Assembly: GCF_037971845.1 (NCBI RefSeq)
Contig: NZ_CP150227.1
Location: 4,340,001 to 4,404,000, forward strand
Reading direction: 5' to 3'
Length of the DNA stretch: 64,000 nt
Source of the DNA: Paenibacillus sp. FSL R5-0766
GTDB lineage: Bacteria; Bacillota; Bacilli; Paenibacillales; Paenibacillaceae
Shown: positions 51,891 through 61,015 of the stretch, piece after piece
Layout: the number at the start of each line of letters is the position of its first letter
Numbering within the stretch: the first letter of the stretch is position 1
Made by a program: the position numbers and the translations under genes
Notes under the pieces: generated by a model
What the model was told of the DNA's origin: nothing
What the model saw: only the letters and a program-made list of their open reading frames with translations
Databases searched by the model: none

Positions 51891-52627
51891 GCCTGCTTCA
51901 CCCTTTCTACGAATGCTGTAATCTTGGCAATATCCTTCACACCTTCAGTCTCCACGCCGCTGGATACATCGACGCCGAAAGGTGCATATGTCTGTATTAG
52001 TTGTTGTACATTGTCCGGCTGCAAACCTCCTGCAACGAACAGAGCAATTTCGCGACTTTTTGCCCATTCAGCATAGGCAGGGATTCGCTCCCAGGCAAAC
52101 GTTTTGCCGGAGCCCCCTCCATATAGAGGATCATGGGTATCGAGCAATATCGCATCCACGAATTTATCATAAGTATCAAGAGCCCTTATTGCTGCATCAT
52201 CAGCTTCCGGTCCCGTTTCATCTTTGGGAAAAGAGAAAACTTTGAACACTTTGGCATTCCACCGCTGCTTCACCTGCTGGCAAAATTCCGCAGTCTCCTG
52301 TCCATGCAGTTGAATAACATCCAGCTGAGCAATGTCCATAATGTGTTCCAGTTCTTCGAGCGTAGGATTCACAAATACACCCGCAAGCTTCGGCCGATCA
52401 TAAGTAGACCATTCGAACAACACCGTTCTTAATGCAGCAGCCTGCTCGGGTTCGATTCGGCGGCGTGATTTGGCAAAAACAACACCAATGTAATCCACAG
52501 GCAAGTTTATCATCGATTTTAGCACTTCAACGTCCTGAAGTCCACATATTTTTACGGCCGCTGGCAGCGGGTTTCTCAGTTCTGACATACTTTCGCCTGT
52601 GCCATCGTGTATGGAAGTATTCATCAT
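51887..52627 (-). CDS. trpF: Phosphoribosylanthranilate isomerase
   Basis: TrpF isomerises phosphoribosylanthranilate to the carboxyphenylaminodeoxyribulose phosphate. The 246-residue TIM barrel contains [14 protein letters not shown] (catalytic Cys), [26 protein letters not shown], and the C-terminal [10 protein letters not shown] and GVDVSSGVE. About 20 N-terminal residues before AAVKICG are extra; an internal ATG at 52588 is an alternative start. The first ATG overlaps the trpC stop codon. Confidence 0.94.
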   Translation of the reverse strand: MMNTSIHDGTGESMSELRNPLPAAVKICGLQDVEVLKSMINLPVDYIGVVFAKSRRRIEPEQAAALRTVLFEWSTYDRPKLAGVFVNPTLEELEHIMDIAQLDVIQLHGQETAEFCQQVKQRWNAKVFKVFSFPKDETGPEADDAAIRALDTYDKFVDAILLDTHDPLYGGGSGKTFAWERIPAYAEWAKSREIALFVAGGLQPDNVQQLIQTYAPFGVDVSSGVETEGVKDIAKITAFVERVKQA

Positions 52628-53412
52628 TTGGGTCCCATCAGATCATATACAGCCGCCTCGACATCATCCTTGCGCATGAGATGCTCACCTACGAGAATAC
52701 CATGAACACCGGCCTGGATCAGAGGTACTGTTGATTCTGGTCCGTCAATACCACTTTCGCTAATCAAGGTAACGCCACTTGGAATCAATTCCATCAAATC
52801 CAGTGTTGTGTTCAGACTGGTTTCGAATGTTTTCAAATTACGATTGTTGATGCCCACAAGTGTTGCCTGCGGAATCTCCAATACCTGCTCCAGTTCTGTT
52901 CGATCATGGACTTCAATCAAGGCATCCAGCCCCAAACTTTTGGCGAATTCCAGATATTGACGAATCTGTTCAGGTGTCAGAATACTGGCAATCAGCAATA
53001 CCGCGTCCGCACCCAGCAATCTTGCCTCGGCAATCTGTCGTTCATCTATAATAAAATCCTTGCGCAATAGCGGAATGTTCACCGCTTGATGAATCGCCTG
53101 CAAGTACTCATTGCTCCCTTGAAAATACGACACATCTGTTAATACGGAGATGCAGTCTGCACCTGCTCGTTCATAAGCGGCAGCAATCTCTACCGGATGA
53201 AAATCCGGACGGATCAACCCTTTGGACGGCGAAGCCTTCTTCACTTCAGCAATAAGGCCGAGTTTGCGATTGCGTCCGCTTGATAGTGCTTTTTCAAACC
53301 CCCGGGTTGCAGGTAGTTGTTCGATTTTTTGGATAGCTTCATCCATGCGAAATGTCTGTGCCAGAACTTCAACTTCTTTATGTTTGGTTGCAACGATTCG
53401 ATCAAGATACAT
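52624..53412 (-). CDS. trpC: Indole-3-glycerol-phosphate synthase
   Basis: TrpC closes the indole ring. The 262-residue TIM barrel starts LDRIVATKHKEVEVL, then has LIAEVKKASPSKGLIRPDFHP with the catalytic lysines, ISVLTDVSYFQGSNEYL, LLRKDFIIDERQI and LVGINNRNLKTFE. The phosphate site LISESGIDGPEST is near the end. It overlaps trpD by 11 bases and trpF by 4 bases. Confidence 0.97.
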   Translation of the reverse strand: MYLDRIVATKHKEVEVLAQTFRMDEAIQKIEQLPATRGFEKALSSGRNRKLGLIAEVKKASPSKGLIRPDFHPVEIAAAYERAGADCISVLTDVSYFQGSNEYLQAIHQAVNIPLLRKDFIIDERQIAEARLLGADAVLLIASILTPEQIRQYLEFAKSLGLDALIEVHDRTELEQVLEIPQATLVGINNRNLKTFETSLNTTLDLMELIPSGVTLISESGIDGPESTVPLIQAGVHGILVGEHLMRKDDVEAAVYDLMGPK

Positions 53413-54493
53413 GACTGTACGCCTCCGTTGTATGAATTAACTGTTCAAGCTTCCCGGCAGCTTTGCCCGAATCTACCGCTTCTGCGGCAAGTGTCACCCC
53501 TTCAGCAATGCTATCTGCAAGACCGGATACATAGATGCACGCTCCGGCGTTCAACAGAACGACATCGCGATAGGCACTCTGCTCACCCTGGAAGATCCTC
53601 TTAATAATTTCGGCATTCTGTGCCGCATCTCCTCCAAGCACCGCTTCGAGCGGATGCAGAGACAAACCCATATCACGTGGATCAATATCGTAGGTGTGCA
53701 CTTCACCATTGCGAAGTTCAGATACCTGAGTTGGTGCCGAGATACTGATTTCATCCAGACCATCATGGCTGGCCACAACCAACGCTCTTTTGAGACCAAG
53801 ACGATTCAGTACTTCAGCAATCATCGGCGTCCGGGAACGATCATACAGGCCAAGCAATTGGCGATCTGCTCCCGCAGGATTCGTTAAAGGTCCGAGCATG
53901 TTGAAAATGGTACGAACACCCAGCTCTTTTCTTGGTCCTGCCGCATGTCGCATGGAAGGGTGATATACTTGGGCAAAACAGAAGCAGATTCCGATATCAT
54001 CCAGACATTGTCTGGCCTGCTCCCCGTTCAGATGGATATTTACACCGAGTGCCTCTAATACATCTGCACTACCCGCTTTGCCTGAAGCTGAACGGTTGCC
54101 ATGTTTGGCGACCCGAACCGAGACGGCCGAAGCAATAATGGCGGATGCTGTGGAAATGTTGAATTTGTGAATACCCGATCCACCTGTTCCACACGTGTCC
54201 AGCAAGCCGCTGCCATCCGTTAGAATCCGTCCACCCTGACCACGCATGGCTTCAGCAAAACCGGTGATCTCATCCACCGTTTCCCCCTTCATCCGCAGCG
54301 CCATCAGCAAACCTCCGATTTGAGCCGGCGTTGCCTCACCTCTCATAATCGAGTACATCAAATCTCTTGCTTCGGCTTGCTCCAGATGGCTGCCCTCCAA
54401 AATCTTCGCCAGGCCATTCTTCATGCCTTCCTCACGAGTAATCTCAGCAATGGGGGTTACAGGGTTCTCATTCATTATTGGGTTTATGTTCAT
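53402..54493 (-). CDS. trpD: Anthranilate phosphoribosyltransferase
   Basis: TrpD joins anthranilate and PRPP. The 363-residue type III phosphoribosyltransferase has LLMALRMKGETVDEITGFAEAMR, DTCGTGGSGIHKFNISTASAIIAS (the PRPP-binding region) and KHGNRSASGKAGSADVLEALG. The later LGPLTNPAG is also typical. The N-terminus has about 25 residues before the conserved part, and internal starts are possible. It overlaps trpC. Confidence 0.96.
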   Translation of the reverse strand: MNINPIMNENPVTPIAEITREEGMKNGLAKILEGSHLEQAEARDLMYSIMRGEATPAQIGGLLMALRMKGETVDEITGFAEAMRGQGGRILTDGSGLLDTCGTGGSGIHKFNISTASAIIASAVSVRVAKHGNRSASGKAGSADVLEALGVNIHLNGEQARQCLDDIGICFCFAQVYHPSMRHAAGPRKELGVRTIFNMLGPLTNPAGADRQLLGLYDRSRTPMIAEVLNRLGLKRALVVASHDGLDEISISAPTQVSELRNGEVHTYDIDPRDMGLSLHPLEAVLGGDAAQNAEIIKRIFQGEQSAYRDVVLLNAGACIYVSGLADSIAEGVTLAAEAVDSGKAAGKLEQLIHTTEAYSHVS

Positions 54494-54510
54494 CTCCGGT
54501 CTCTCCTCTC

Positions 54511-56079
54511 TCAGTTCTTAGCGGCCGCTGGTGTGACAAAGTAGTCTGCATTCGCCAGTCTCAACGTGCTGTCCTTTTCTTTGGCAGGAAACATTGCTTC
54601 TGCTGTTCGAATCGCTTTGAGCAACGCTTTAGCTTTGTTAACCGTTTCCTCATATTCATTCTCAGGTACAGAATCCCATACGATTCCCGCTCCGGCCTGT
54701 ACATAAGCTTTTCCTTTTTTGAAAATAATCGTACGAATCGTAATACAGGAATCCATGTTACCCGAGAATCCGAGGTATCCGATCGCTCCTGCATATGCAC
54801 CCCGTGCCTCTTTCTCCAGTTCTGCGATAATCTCCATCGCACGCAATTTCGGTGCACCGGATACGGTACCCGCAGGCAAACATGAGAGGAATGCATCGAA
54901 GAAATCCTTGTCGTCTCTAAGCTCGCCGGTAACGTTGGACACCATATGCATAACGTGAGAATACCGTTCAATCTCCATGAACATGTCACACTTCACACTG
55001 CCGAAGCTGGATACCCGGCCCAGATCGTTACGACCCAGATCAACCAGCATCAGATGCTCCGCGCGTTCCTTCTCATCCTGGAGCAGATCAGCAGCGAGTG
55101 CACGATCTTCCGCTTCTGTTGCCCCCCTTGGACGTGTACCTGCAATCGGTCGTGTCTCCACACGATTCCCGTCCACCTTGACCAGCGCTTCAGGCGAAGT
55201 ACCCACGATAATCTCATCATCCATTTTGAGGTAGTACATATAAGGTGACGGATTCAGGGTCCGGAGCACACGATACACGTGGAGCGGAGAAACTTCCGTA
55301 TCAATGTGGAAACGCTGGGACAATACCACTTGAAAAATATCACCTGCGCGAATGTAATCTTTGGCTTGTTCCACATTACCGATAAATTGCTCCTTCGTGA
55401 GGTTGGAGCGAATATCCCCCAGTTCCACGTCTCCCGGAATGGAACGCGGATTCAGGTTCTCCCCTGGTCCTTGCTGCTGCAAACGTTCTGCGGTCTGCTC
55501 CAGCTTCTCCGAAGTCACTGCATACGCTTGACGTATCTCGTCATCCGTTGCACCGTCCTTGACGTGTACGTTACCAACGAGCAGCATCTGCTGCTTCACA
55601 TGGTCAAACACGATAATCTGGTCACAGAACATAAAACGAATGTCATCCATATTCAGGTCATCCAGCGCGTGGGCTGGAAGCTTCTCATAATAGGAGAGCA
55701 GATCATATCCAAAGAAACCAATTGCCCCACCTGTGAATGGTGGCAGTTCATCATCTTTTGGACTGCGATACTTACGCAGCAGTGCTTTCAGTTCTTCAAT
55801 CGGTTTGCCTGGCAATTCACGAGTTTCCCCTGCTTCTTCTACAACGATCCGACCCTTCTTGGCCGAAATCATCAGGAACGGATCTGTACCGATGAACGAG
55901 TATCTCGCCCATTGGATACCCCCCTCTACACTTTCCAACAGGAATGCACGGTCATTGTCAGCATAACGGCGGAATATTCGAATCGGAGTCTCCATATCTG
56001 CCAGAATCCGTTTGACTACCGGAATCAGATTATACTCATTCGACATTTTCAGTACTTGATTAACGTTTGGCGTTATCAT
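54511..56079 (-). CDS. trpE: Anthranilate synthase component I
   Basis: TrpE makes anthranilate from chorismate using ammonia from a glutamine amidotransferase. The 522-residue protein has the N-terminal TrpE domain with the SVEGG-type tryptophan-feedback segment (AFLLESVEGGIQWARYSFIG) and the chorismate-binding domain with IRAGDIFQVVLSQRF, TRPIAGTRPRG, DLGRNDLGRVSSFGSV and LPAGTVSGAPKLRAMEII. No trpG is in the operon, so the amidotransferase subunit is presumably shared with folate synthesis, as in B. subtilis. AAAGGA is 9 bases before the ATG. The leader carries the TRAP-type control region. Confidence 0.97.
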   Translation of the reverse strand: MITPNVNQVLKMSNEYNLIPVVKRILADMETPIRIFRRYADNDRAFLLESVEGGIQWARYSFIGTDPFLMISAKKGRIVVEEAGETRELPGKPIEELKALLRKYRSPKDDELPPFTGGAIGFFGYDLLSYYEKLPAHALDDLNMDDIRFMFCDQIIVFDHVKQQMLLVGNVHVKDGATDDEIRQAYAVTSEKLEQTAERLQQQGPGENLNPRSIPGDVELGDIRSNLTKEQFIGNVEQAKDYIRAGDIFQVVLSQRFHIDTEVSPLHVYRVLRTLNPSPYMYYLKMDDEIIVGTSPEALVKVDGNRVETRPIAGTRPRGATEAEDRALAADLLQDEKERAEHLMLVDLGRNDLGRVSSFGSVKCDMFMEIERYSHVMHMVSNVTGELRDDKDFFDAFLSCLPAGTVSGAPKLRAMEIIAELEKEARGAYAGAIGYLGFSGNMDSCITIRTIIFKKGKAYVQAGAGIVWDSVPENEYEETVNKAKALLKAIRTAEAMFPAKEKDSTLRLANADYFVTPAAAKN

Positions 56080-56106
56080 CAGATCACGTCCTTTCAGATT
56101 TAGGTA

Positions 56107-56286
56107 AGTTCAACTAAAGATTGTTTACACTGAGCACTTCGATGACAGAACAACCTTCCGATCACTGTTATCCCCAGATTTTTTTGATTCCCTTTCAAAA
56201 GGGAAAATCCGGTGATAAATGTGAACGCTCCGCTTCTTCAGGTTATTTCTGTCCTCTCCGTTTTTGTGTAAAAGTTTAGTTGAACT
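56107..56286. mobile_element. MITE-like element in the trp leader
   Basis: Perfect 12-bp terminal inverted repeats, AGTTCAACTAAA (56107-56118) and TTTAGTTGAACT (56275-56286), bound a 180-bp unit flanked on both sides by TA, the target duplication made by IS630/Tc1-mariner-type transposases. A second pairing block (TTTACAC with GTGTAAA) extends the stem, and the interior contains further inverted segments such as TTCCCTTT/AAAGGGAA, so the whole unit folds into one long hairpin. It encodes no protein. I infer a non-autonomous element. A conserved structured RNA is the alternative. Confidence 0.75.
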
Positions 56287-56317
56287 TATAGGGGTAGAAG
56301 AAGCAATTCAATATACG

Positions 56318-56347
56318 AAAAAAACCTCTACCATCAGGTAGAGGTTT
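56318..56347 (-). terminator. Attenuator terminator in the trp leader
   Basis: AACCTCTACC pairs with GGTAGAGGTT around a TGAT loop, followed by seven T residues on the minus strand. It lies between the trp promoter and trpE, so it can only act as an attenuator, or as a stop for transcription from aroH. Confidence 0.92.
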
Positions 56348-56667
56348 GGTTATAAGCTGTATTTAACAGGGTGATGCTTCATAAATAACAAGTCCCTATA
56401 CTTCGCTCTCGGTTAATTCACAGGTCGCTGAATTGATGCATTTCACATCATTCAATCGGGAAAATAAATTAGTTATAACACTTCAACTACTCATTCCAAT
56501 ATTTCGTAAAATATGGGAGAGTACATTGATTGTGTTTGTACCAAAATATATCAAAACAAGATGTCCTATGACACGTTTGTTTTCCCTGTTCCTGTTACCT
56601 ATTCCGTAGCACGACGTACCGTGAATCAGTTGACCGGTTTCTGTTGCCCCGGTTACCACCCACTGGA

Positions 56668-56722
56668 CTCTGCTATATACTCCACTAGCTCAGCTGCTCT
56701 CAGCTCAATCTCTACTCTACTC
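56668..56722 (-). promoter_or_regulatory. TRAP-type binding region: eleven NAG triplets in the trp leader
   Basis: On the minus strand, from 56722 to 56668, the leader reads GAG-TA-GAG-TA-GAG, then ATT-GAG-CT-GAG-AG-CAG, CT-GAG-C-TAG-TG-GAG and TATA-TAG-CA-GAG. That is eleven triplets (eight GAG, two TAG, one CAG) spaced mostly by 2 bases. The tryptophan-activated RNA-binding protein TRAP (MtrB), an 11-mer, binds eleven (G/U)AG triplets spaced by 2-3 bases. The region begins within a few bases of the predicted transcript start. One CAG and two odd spacings (1 and 4) are departures from the ideal. Confidence 0.8.
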
Positions 56723-56733
56723 AACTGGTTCTC

Positions 56734-56762
56734 ACTATACATCATTATGATCGGTTTGACAA
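56734..56762 (-). promoter_or_regulatory. Promoter of the trp operon
   Basis: TTGTCA (56762-56757) and TATAGT (56739-56734) each match consensus at five of six positions and are separated by exactly 17 bases. The -35 overlaps the gap right after aroH; transcription would start near 56727. Read-through from aroCBH is also possible. The leader of about 650 bases holds the TRAP-type site, an attenuator terminator and the MITE-like element. Confidence 0.78.
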
Positions 56763-56770
56763 CCCACTAC

Positions 56771-57148
56771 TTAAGAGCCAGAAGGTGTTGCCAAATCCGG
56801 ACGTAATGCCTGTGCACCGTTCAGATACACATGGTTGATTTCATTCTGAGCTTTGTTTGTATTCACATGCACCATGAAACGAATGCACTGCGCCAAGGCA
56901 CCTTTAACAGGAACCTCCAGTGCACACATCAGTGGTACGAGTTCCCAGCCATCCAGTTGGCGAATAGCTTTTGCCGGAAAAGCAGCATCCAGATCCCCAG
57001 TTAACGTAATCCACACACTACAGATATCTTCCGGTTGGATCTCATTGCGATCCACGATCTCCTGCAGCAATACAGCCGTTTCTTTCAAAATCTGTTCTTC
57101 GTTGTTCTGCGTGACTGTTGTAGCCCCGCGAATTCCCCGTGTGACCAT
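56771..57148 (-). CDS. aroH: Chorismate mutase, AroH class
   Basis: AroH converts chorismate to prephenate for phenylalanine and tyrosine. The 125-residue protein matches the trimeric AroH class of B. subtilis: VTRGIRGATTVTQNNEEQI at the N-terminus (catalytic Arg), SVWITLTGDLDAAFPAKAIRQL and CIRFMVHVNT with the active-site arginine. The C-terminal tail is slightly longer. It is preceded by aroB at 5 bases and followed by the trp promoter. Confidence 0.96.
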   Translation of the reverse strand: MVTRGIRGATTVTQNNEEQILKETAVLLQEIVDRNEIQPEDICSVWITLTGDLDAAFPAKAIRQLDGWELVPLMCALEVPVKGALAQCIRFMVHVNTNKAQNEINHVYLNGAQALRPDLATPSGS

Positions 57149-57153
57149 TGCTG

Positions 57154-58248
57154 TTATTCTCCCTTCCTGAGCATTTCAATGACGTCCCGAACTGCCGACA
57201 CAGGTACGTCCTTCACAATTCTTGCAGCCCCAATCCGATCGGGAATGATAAACACCATATGACCTTCACGGAACTTTTTGTCATGCATCATCGCTTCCAT
57301 TAATGCATCCGTGTCGAGATGAGCAGGCATCGTTGTTGGAAGGCGAAGTGAACGCAACATGCGGACCGTATCTTCATACAGCCCTGCTGGCGCACCAAGC
57401 TTCTCACCAAGCAATGCCGATCCAGCCATACCGATGGAAATTGCTTCTCCGTGCAGGAATTCTCCATAACCGGCAATCGCTTCAATGGCATGACCAATCG
57501 TATGTCCAAGGTTCAACAATGCACGTTCTCCATTTTCACGCTCGTCTCTGGATACTATCTCTGCCTTGATACCACAACCTCGCTCCAGACCATATCCCAA
57601 CGCTTCGGGATTGAGCGCTAGCAACTCCTCTGCATGTTCCTCACACCAGTGTGCAAAAGCCGCATCACGGATCAGCCCGTGCTTCAGCATCTCTGACAAA
57701 CCTGCCGAAACATCTCGTGGTGGCAAGGATTGAAGTGTGTCCACATCATAGAGCACTAGCTCGGGCTGGTGGAACGCACCGATCATATTTTTGGCCAGCG
57801 GATGATTGACAGCTACTTTACCGCCCACACTGCTGTCATGCGCCAAAATCGTTGTAGGTACTTGAACAAACTTGATTCCACGCATATATGTAGCGGCAAC
57901 AAAGCCAGCCAGATCACCTACGACCCCACCACCTAGGGCCAGAATCGCAGAACTCCGATCCAACTTACCTTCGATCGCAACGGTCATCATATCCTGGTAC
58001 ACCGAAAGAGATTTCGATGTTTCACCAGAGGGCACAACCGCCGATACGACTGTATAACCAGCCGTACGTAGCGTTTGCTCCAAACCTGACAAGTATTTGG
58101 GAGCCACATTTTCATCTGTAATGATGAGTAGCGGACTTTTTTTGGTCAAGCCATATTGCTCAAAATATTGAGGGGCTTGTGCCAATAGGCCGCTGCCAAT
58201 CAGAATCGGATATGAGCGTTCCTCCAACTGTACCGTCAGCTGACGCAT
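57154..58248 (-). CDS. aroB: 3-dehydroquinate synthase
   Basis: AroB cyclises DAHP to 3-dehydroquinate with NAD and a metal. The 364-residue protein has the NAD-binding ALGGGVVGDLAGFVAATYMRGI, VPTTILAHDSSVGGKVAVNHPLAKNMIGAFHQP and the metal ligands in LNLGHTIGHAIE and GEAISIGMAG. I placed the start at ATG 58248 (MRQLTVQLEERSYPILIG), with CTGGAG 10 bases upstream. The longer open frame (to 58344) adds 32 residues that overlap aroC and have no similarity. Confidence 0.96.
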   Translation of the reverse strand: MRQLTVQLEERSYPILIGSGLLAQAPQYFEQYGLTKKSPLLIITDENVAPKYLSGLEQTLRTAGYTVVSAVVPSGETSKSLSVYQDMMTVAIEGKLDRSSAILALGGGVVGDLAGFVAATYMRGIKFVQVPTTILAHDSSVGGKVAVNHPLAKNMIGAFHQPELVLYDVDTLQSLPPRDVSAGLSEMLKHGLIRDAAFAHWCEEHAEELLALNPEALGYGLERGCGIKAEIVSRDERENGERALLNLGHTIGHAIEAIAGYGEFLHGEAISIGMAGSALLGEKLGAPAGLYEDTVRMLRSLRLPTTMPAHLDTDALMEAMMHDKKFREGHMVFIIPDRIGAARIVKDVPVSAVRDVIEMLRKGE

Positions 58249-58249
58249 A

Positions 58250-59419
58250 TTAGTAATTCTCCAGTTGAGCGTTATAACTTGCAACATTGGCACGGATCTC
58301 TTCCATGGAATCGCCGCCGAATTTCTCCAGGAATGCTTTGGCAATTTCCCAAGCTACAACATGCTCCATAACCACACTCGCTGCTGGTACAGCACAAGCG
58401 TCCGAGCGCTCAACCTGAGCCGTAAATGCTTCTTTTGTATCAATATCAACACTTTGCAGTGGCTTATACAACGTTGGGATCGGCTTCATCACACCACGTA
58501 CAACGACTGGCATACCGTTTGTCATACCACCTTCGAATCCACCCAGACGGTTGGTTGCCCGGTGGTAGCCGCGCTCGTCCGTATGCATGATTTCATCATG
58601 CACCTGTGATCCTCGAATGACTCCGGCTTCGAATCCGATACCAATCTCTACACCTTTGAATGCATTAATGGACATTACGCCCTGAGCGATTCGTGCATCC
58701 AGCTTGCGATCGTATTGAACATAACTACCCAGGCCAATAGGTACACCTTCAACGATACATTCCACTATTCCTCCGATGGAATCGCCTTCTTGTTTAATCT
58801 GGTCGATGTAAGCTTCCATCTTCTTTTCTGTCTCAGCATCCGTAACACGTACAGAGGAAGCTTCTGTTACTGCGATCAGTTCATCAATCGGAAGGTCCTG
58901 ATACGGAGCTTCGATCTCTCCAATACGAAGTACACGTCCAGCTACCTTGATTCCGAATTCAGCCAGGAATTGACGTGCAATGGCGCCACATGCCACACGT
59001 ACCGTTGTCTCACGCGCACTGGAGCGCTCCAGTACGTTCCGCAAGTCTTTGAGATTATACTTGAGTCCACCGTTCAAGTCAGCGTGTCCAGGACGAGGAC
59101 GATGAACGCGACGTTTCTCTTCGTCACTGCCTTCAATCGGCTCAATATTCATAATATTCTGCCAATGTTTCCAGTCATTATTTTGAACAACCAGCGCTAC
59201 CGGAGCACCTGTTGTATATCCATGACGGATACCACCAACAAAATTCGCCTGATCTTTCTCGATCTGCATCCGGCGTCCACGGCCATATCCCTTTTGACGG
59301 CGGTGAAGCTGGAAATTCAGTTCTTCAAAATCAATCGTCAAATTACTTGGCAATCCTTCAATAATAGCGGTCAATTGGGGTCCGTGCGTCTCCCCTGCGG
59401 TTAAATAGCGTAAACTCAT
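58250..59419 (-). CDS. aroC: Chorismate synthase
   Basis: AroC forms chorismate from EPSP with reduced FMN. The 389-residue protein has the N-terminal [80 protein letters not shown] and the C-terminal [25 protein letters not shown]. The start is ATG 59419, with GGGGG 8 bases upstream. An upstream in-frame start at 59452 lies before this site. This gene is called aroF in B. subtilis. Confidence 0.97.
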   Translation of the reverse strand: MSLRYLTAGETHGPQLTAIIEGLPSNLTIDFEELNFQLHRRQKGYGRGRRMQIEKDQANFVGGIRHGYTTGAPVALVVQNNDWKHWQNIMNIEPIEGSDEEKRRVHRPRPGHADLNGGLKYNLKDLRNVLERSSARETTVRVACGAIARQFLAEFGIKVAGRVLRIGEIEAPYQDLPIDELIAVTEASSVRVTDAETEKKMEAYIDQIKQEGDSIGGIVECIVEGVPIGLGSYVQYDRKLDARIAQGVMSINAFKGVEIGIGFEAGVIRGSQVHDEIMHTDERGYHRATNRLGGFEGGMTNGMPVVVRGVMKPIPTLYKPLQSVDIDTKEAFTAQVERSDACAVPAASVVMEHVVAWEIAKAFLEKFGGDSMEEIRANVASYNAQLENY

Positions 59420-59540
59420 AATACGTTCCCCCTTTAAACTGTTAAACTTCACATTGCTAAAATCCCATAATTTCTTTGCTTATTATAGTATAGCTGACCC
59501 GCTTTGACAAGAAAGTCGGCTCTTTCTTGTACTTGGTATA

Positions 59541-59582
59541 CAAATAACCGCCTGAACACATGTACATGTGCTTCAGACGGCT
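59541..59582 (-). terminator. Terminator-like hairpin after cheR
   Basis: GCCGTCTGAAGCACATG pairs with CATGTGTTCAGGCGGT (one mismatch and one wobble) as a long nearly perfect palindrome, followed by TTATTTG on the minus strand. It lies between cheR and aroC and could be a terminator or a recombination-type palindrome. Confidence 0.65.
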
Positions 59583-59597
59583 CAACAACCATTATCA

Positions 59598-60392
59598 TTA
59601 TTTTTTCCGATAGAAGAATGTCTCTGCTGTCTCCAGACCATATTGTCCCGGGGAGAAGATCTGCTCCGTACTGCCCACAAACAAAATACCGCCTGGACGC
59701 AAACTTGCTGCAAATTTGTGATACAACAGGTTTTTGGCTTCCTCGGTAAAATAGATCATGACATTTCGGCACACAATCAGATCGTACCCATCGTCAAAAC
59801 GGTCCACCAGCAAATTTTGTTTCATGAACTTGATCGAATTTTTGAGTTGCTCATCAATACGGTATACCAAGCCATCCTGCTTGAAGTAACGATTCGCCGT
59901 TTCCTTTGGCACATCCTTAAGTGAGCGTTCCATATAACGCCCTTCCTTGGCTTTGGCCAATGCACCTTCATCCAGATCACTTGCCGTAATGGAGCTGTCC
60001 TTCAAAATGCCCATCGTGTCCAGAATCATGGCGAGTGTATAAGGTTCTTCACCTGTTGAACAGGCTGCACTCCAAACTTTAGCACGACGCTTGGACCCCA
60101 GCAGCTCAGGCAGGATCTCGTCCCGCAACACTTCCCAACGATTGGGATTACGCCAGAATTCCGACACGTTAATCGTCATACGATCAAGGAACTCGTAAAA
60201 CAATGATTTATCTTTCTGCATAGCTTCAAAAAAGTTAGAAAATGTATGAAACCCGTTTTTGTTGCGAAGTGTGGTCAGCCTTCTTTTCATCTGGCCTTCC
60301 TTGTATTGAGCAAGATCAATGCCTGTGCTCTCTTTGATTTTACGAATGAATCCGGTGTAATCCGGGTCTAGTAGTTGTTCTTGCTCCAGCAT
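59598..60392 (-). CDS. cheR: Chemotaxis protein methyltransferase CheR
   Basis: CheR methylates glutamates of chemoreceptors with S-adenosylmethionine. The 264-residue protein has the N-terminal helical domain ([46 protein letters not shown]) and the SAM-binding domain with [48 protein letters not shown] and [12 protein letters not shown]. It has the ndk-cheR-aroC position of B. subtilis. No other che genes are in the window. The start has a GGGTG upstream. Confidence 0.96.
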   Translation of the reverse strand: MLEQEQLLDPDYTGFIRKIKESTGIDLAQYKEGQMKRRLTTLRNKNGFHTFSNFFEAMQKDKSLFYEFLDRMTINVSEFWRNPNRWEVLRDEILPELLGSKRRAKVWSAACSTGEEPYTLAMILDTMGILKDSSITASDLDEGALAKAKEGRYMERSLKDVPKETANRYFKQDGLVYRIDEQLKNSIKFMKQNLLVDRFDDGYDLIVCRNVMIYFTEEAKNLLYHKFAASLRPGGILFVGSTEQIFSPGQYGLETAETFFYRKK

Positions 60393-60417
60393 CGTGTATC
60401 ACCCTTTTGGCTAATAA

Positions 60418-60861
60418 TTACAACCAGGCTGCGATGCTCTTGTCGTATACCACCAGTTCATCTGAAGCAAAGAAATTTGCTGCTTCACGGGAAGCACTTT
60501 CCGGTGAATCTGCCCCATGAATCAGATTGTGTGGTGTGTGGCTGGCGAAGTCTCCGCGAATGGTACCCGGAGCTGCTTCCTTCACATTGGTTTTTCCGAT
60601 GACGATGCGCGCAAGCGCCACAATATCGTCCCCTTCCCACACCATGGCAAATACAGGCCCAGATGTGATAAAACGAACCAGATCATCGAAAAACGGTTTA
60701 CCTTCATGTTCAGCATAATGGCGTTTTGCCTGATCCTCAGACATCTGCACCAATTTGCCTGCCACCAACTTAAATCCTTTGTCTTCCAGACGGCTAATAA
60801 TTCGACCGATCAATCCACGCTGCACACCATCCGGCTTCACCATCAAAAATGTACGATCCAT
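60418..60861 (-). CDS. ndk: Nucleoside diphosphate kinase
   Basis: Ndk balances nucleoside triphosphate pools by phosphate transfer. The 147-residue protein has [49 protein letters not shown], and the catalytic histidine in [21 protein letters not shown]. The start is ATG 60861 with GGAG 7 bases upstream, and an in-frame GTG 5 codons earlier overlaps this site. The protein is of usual length. Confidence 0.97.
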   Translation of the reverse strand: MDRTFLMVKPDGVQRGLIGRIISRLEDKGFKLVAGKLVQMSEDQAKRHYAEHEGKPFFDDLVRFITSGPVFAMVWEGDDIVALARIVIGKTNVKEAAPGTIRGDFASHTPHNLIHGADSPESASREAANFFASDELVVYDKSIAAWL

Positions 60862-61015
60862 CAGCTCACTCCTCACTCACGGTTCAAAGTTAATCACTAT
60901 GTAAACGCAATCCCTCTGATTGTAACATACATGTCCAAATCCTCCCAATGAGGAATATCACAGTTCTGTTCATCTTTGGGTGTGAGCAATCCGAGAGTTG
61001 AAGGTCATACAAAGT

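Noticed and set aside
55279..56103. 274-codon open frame on the plus strand opposite trpE
   Set aside because: Antisense of a conserved gene, without motif or ribosome binding site.
56640..56665. T-box-like GGGTGGTAACCGGGG in the trp leader on the minus strand
   Set aside because: It resembles the T-box core only partly (an extra A breaks the conserved ACCGCG), there is no room for a stem I with a specifier between it and the promoter, and no terminator follows closely. The NAG triplets explain the leader better.
59449..59772. 107-codon frame on the minus strand overlapping the end of cheR
   Set aside because: It overlaps the conserved C-terminal part of cheR in another frame and contains the hairpin after cheR. 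No family resemblance is seen.
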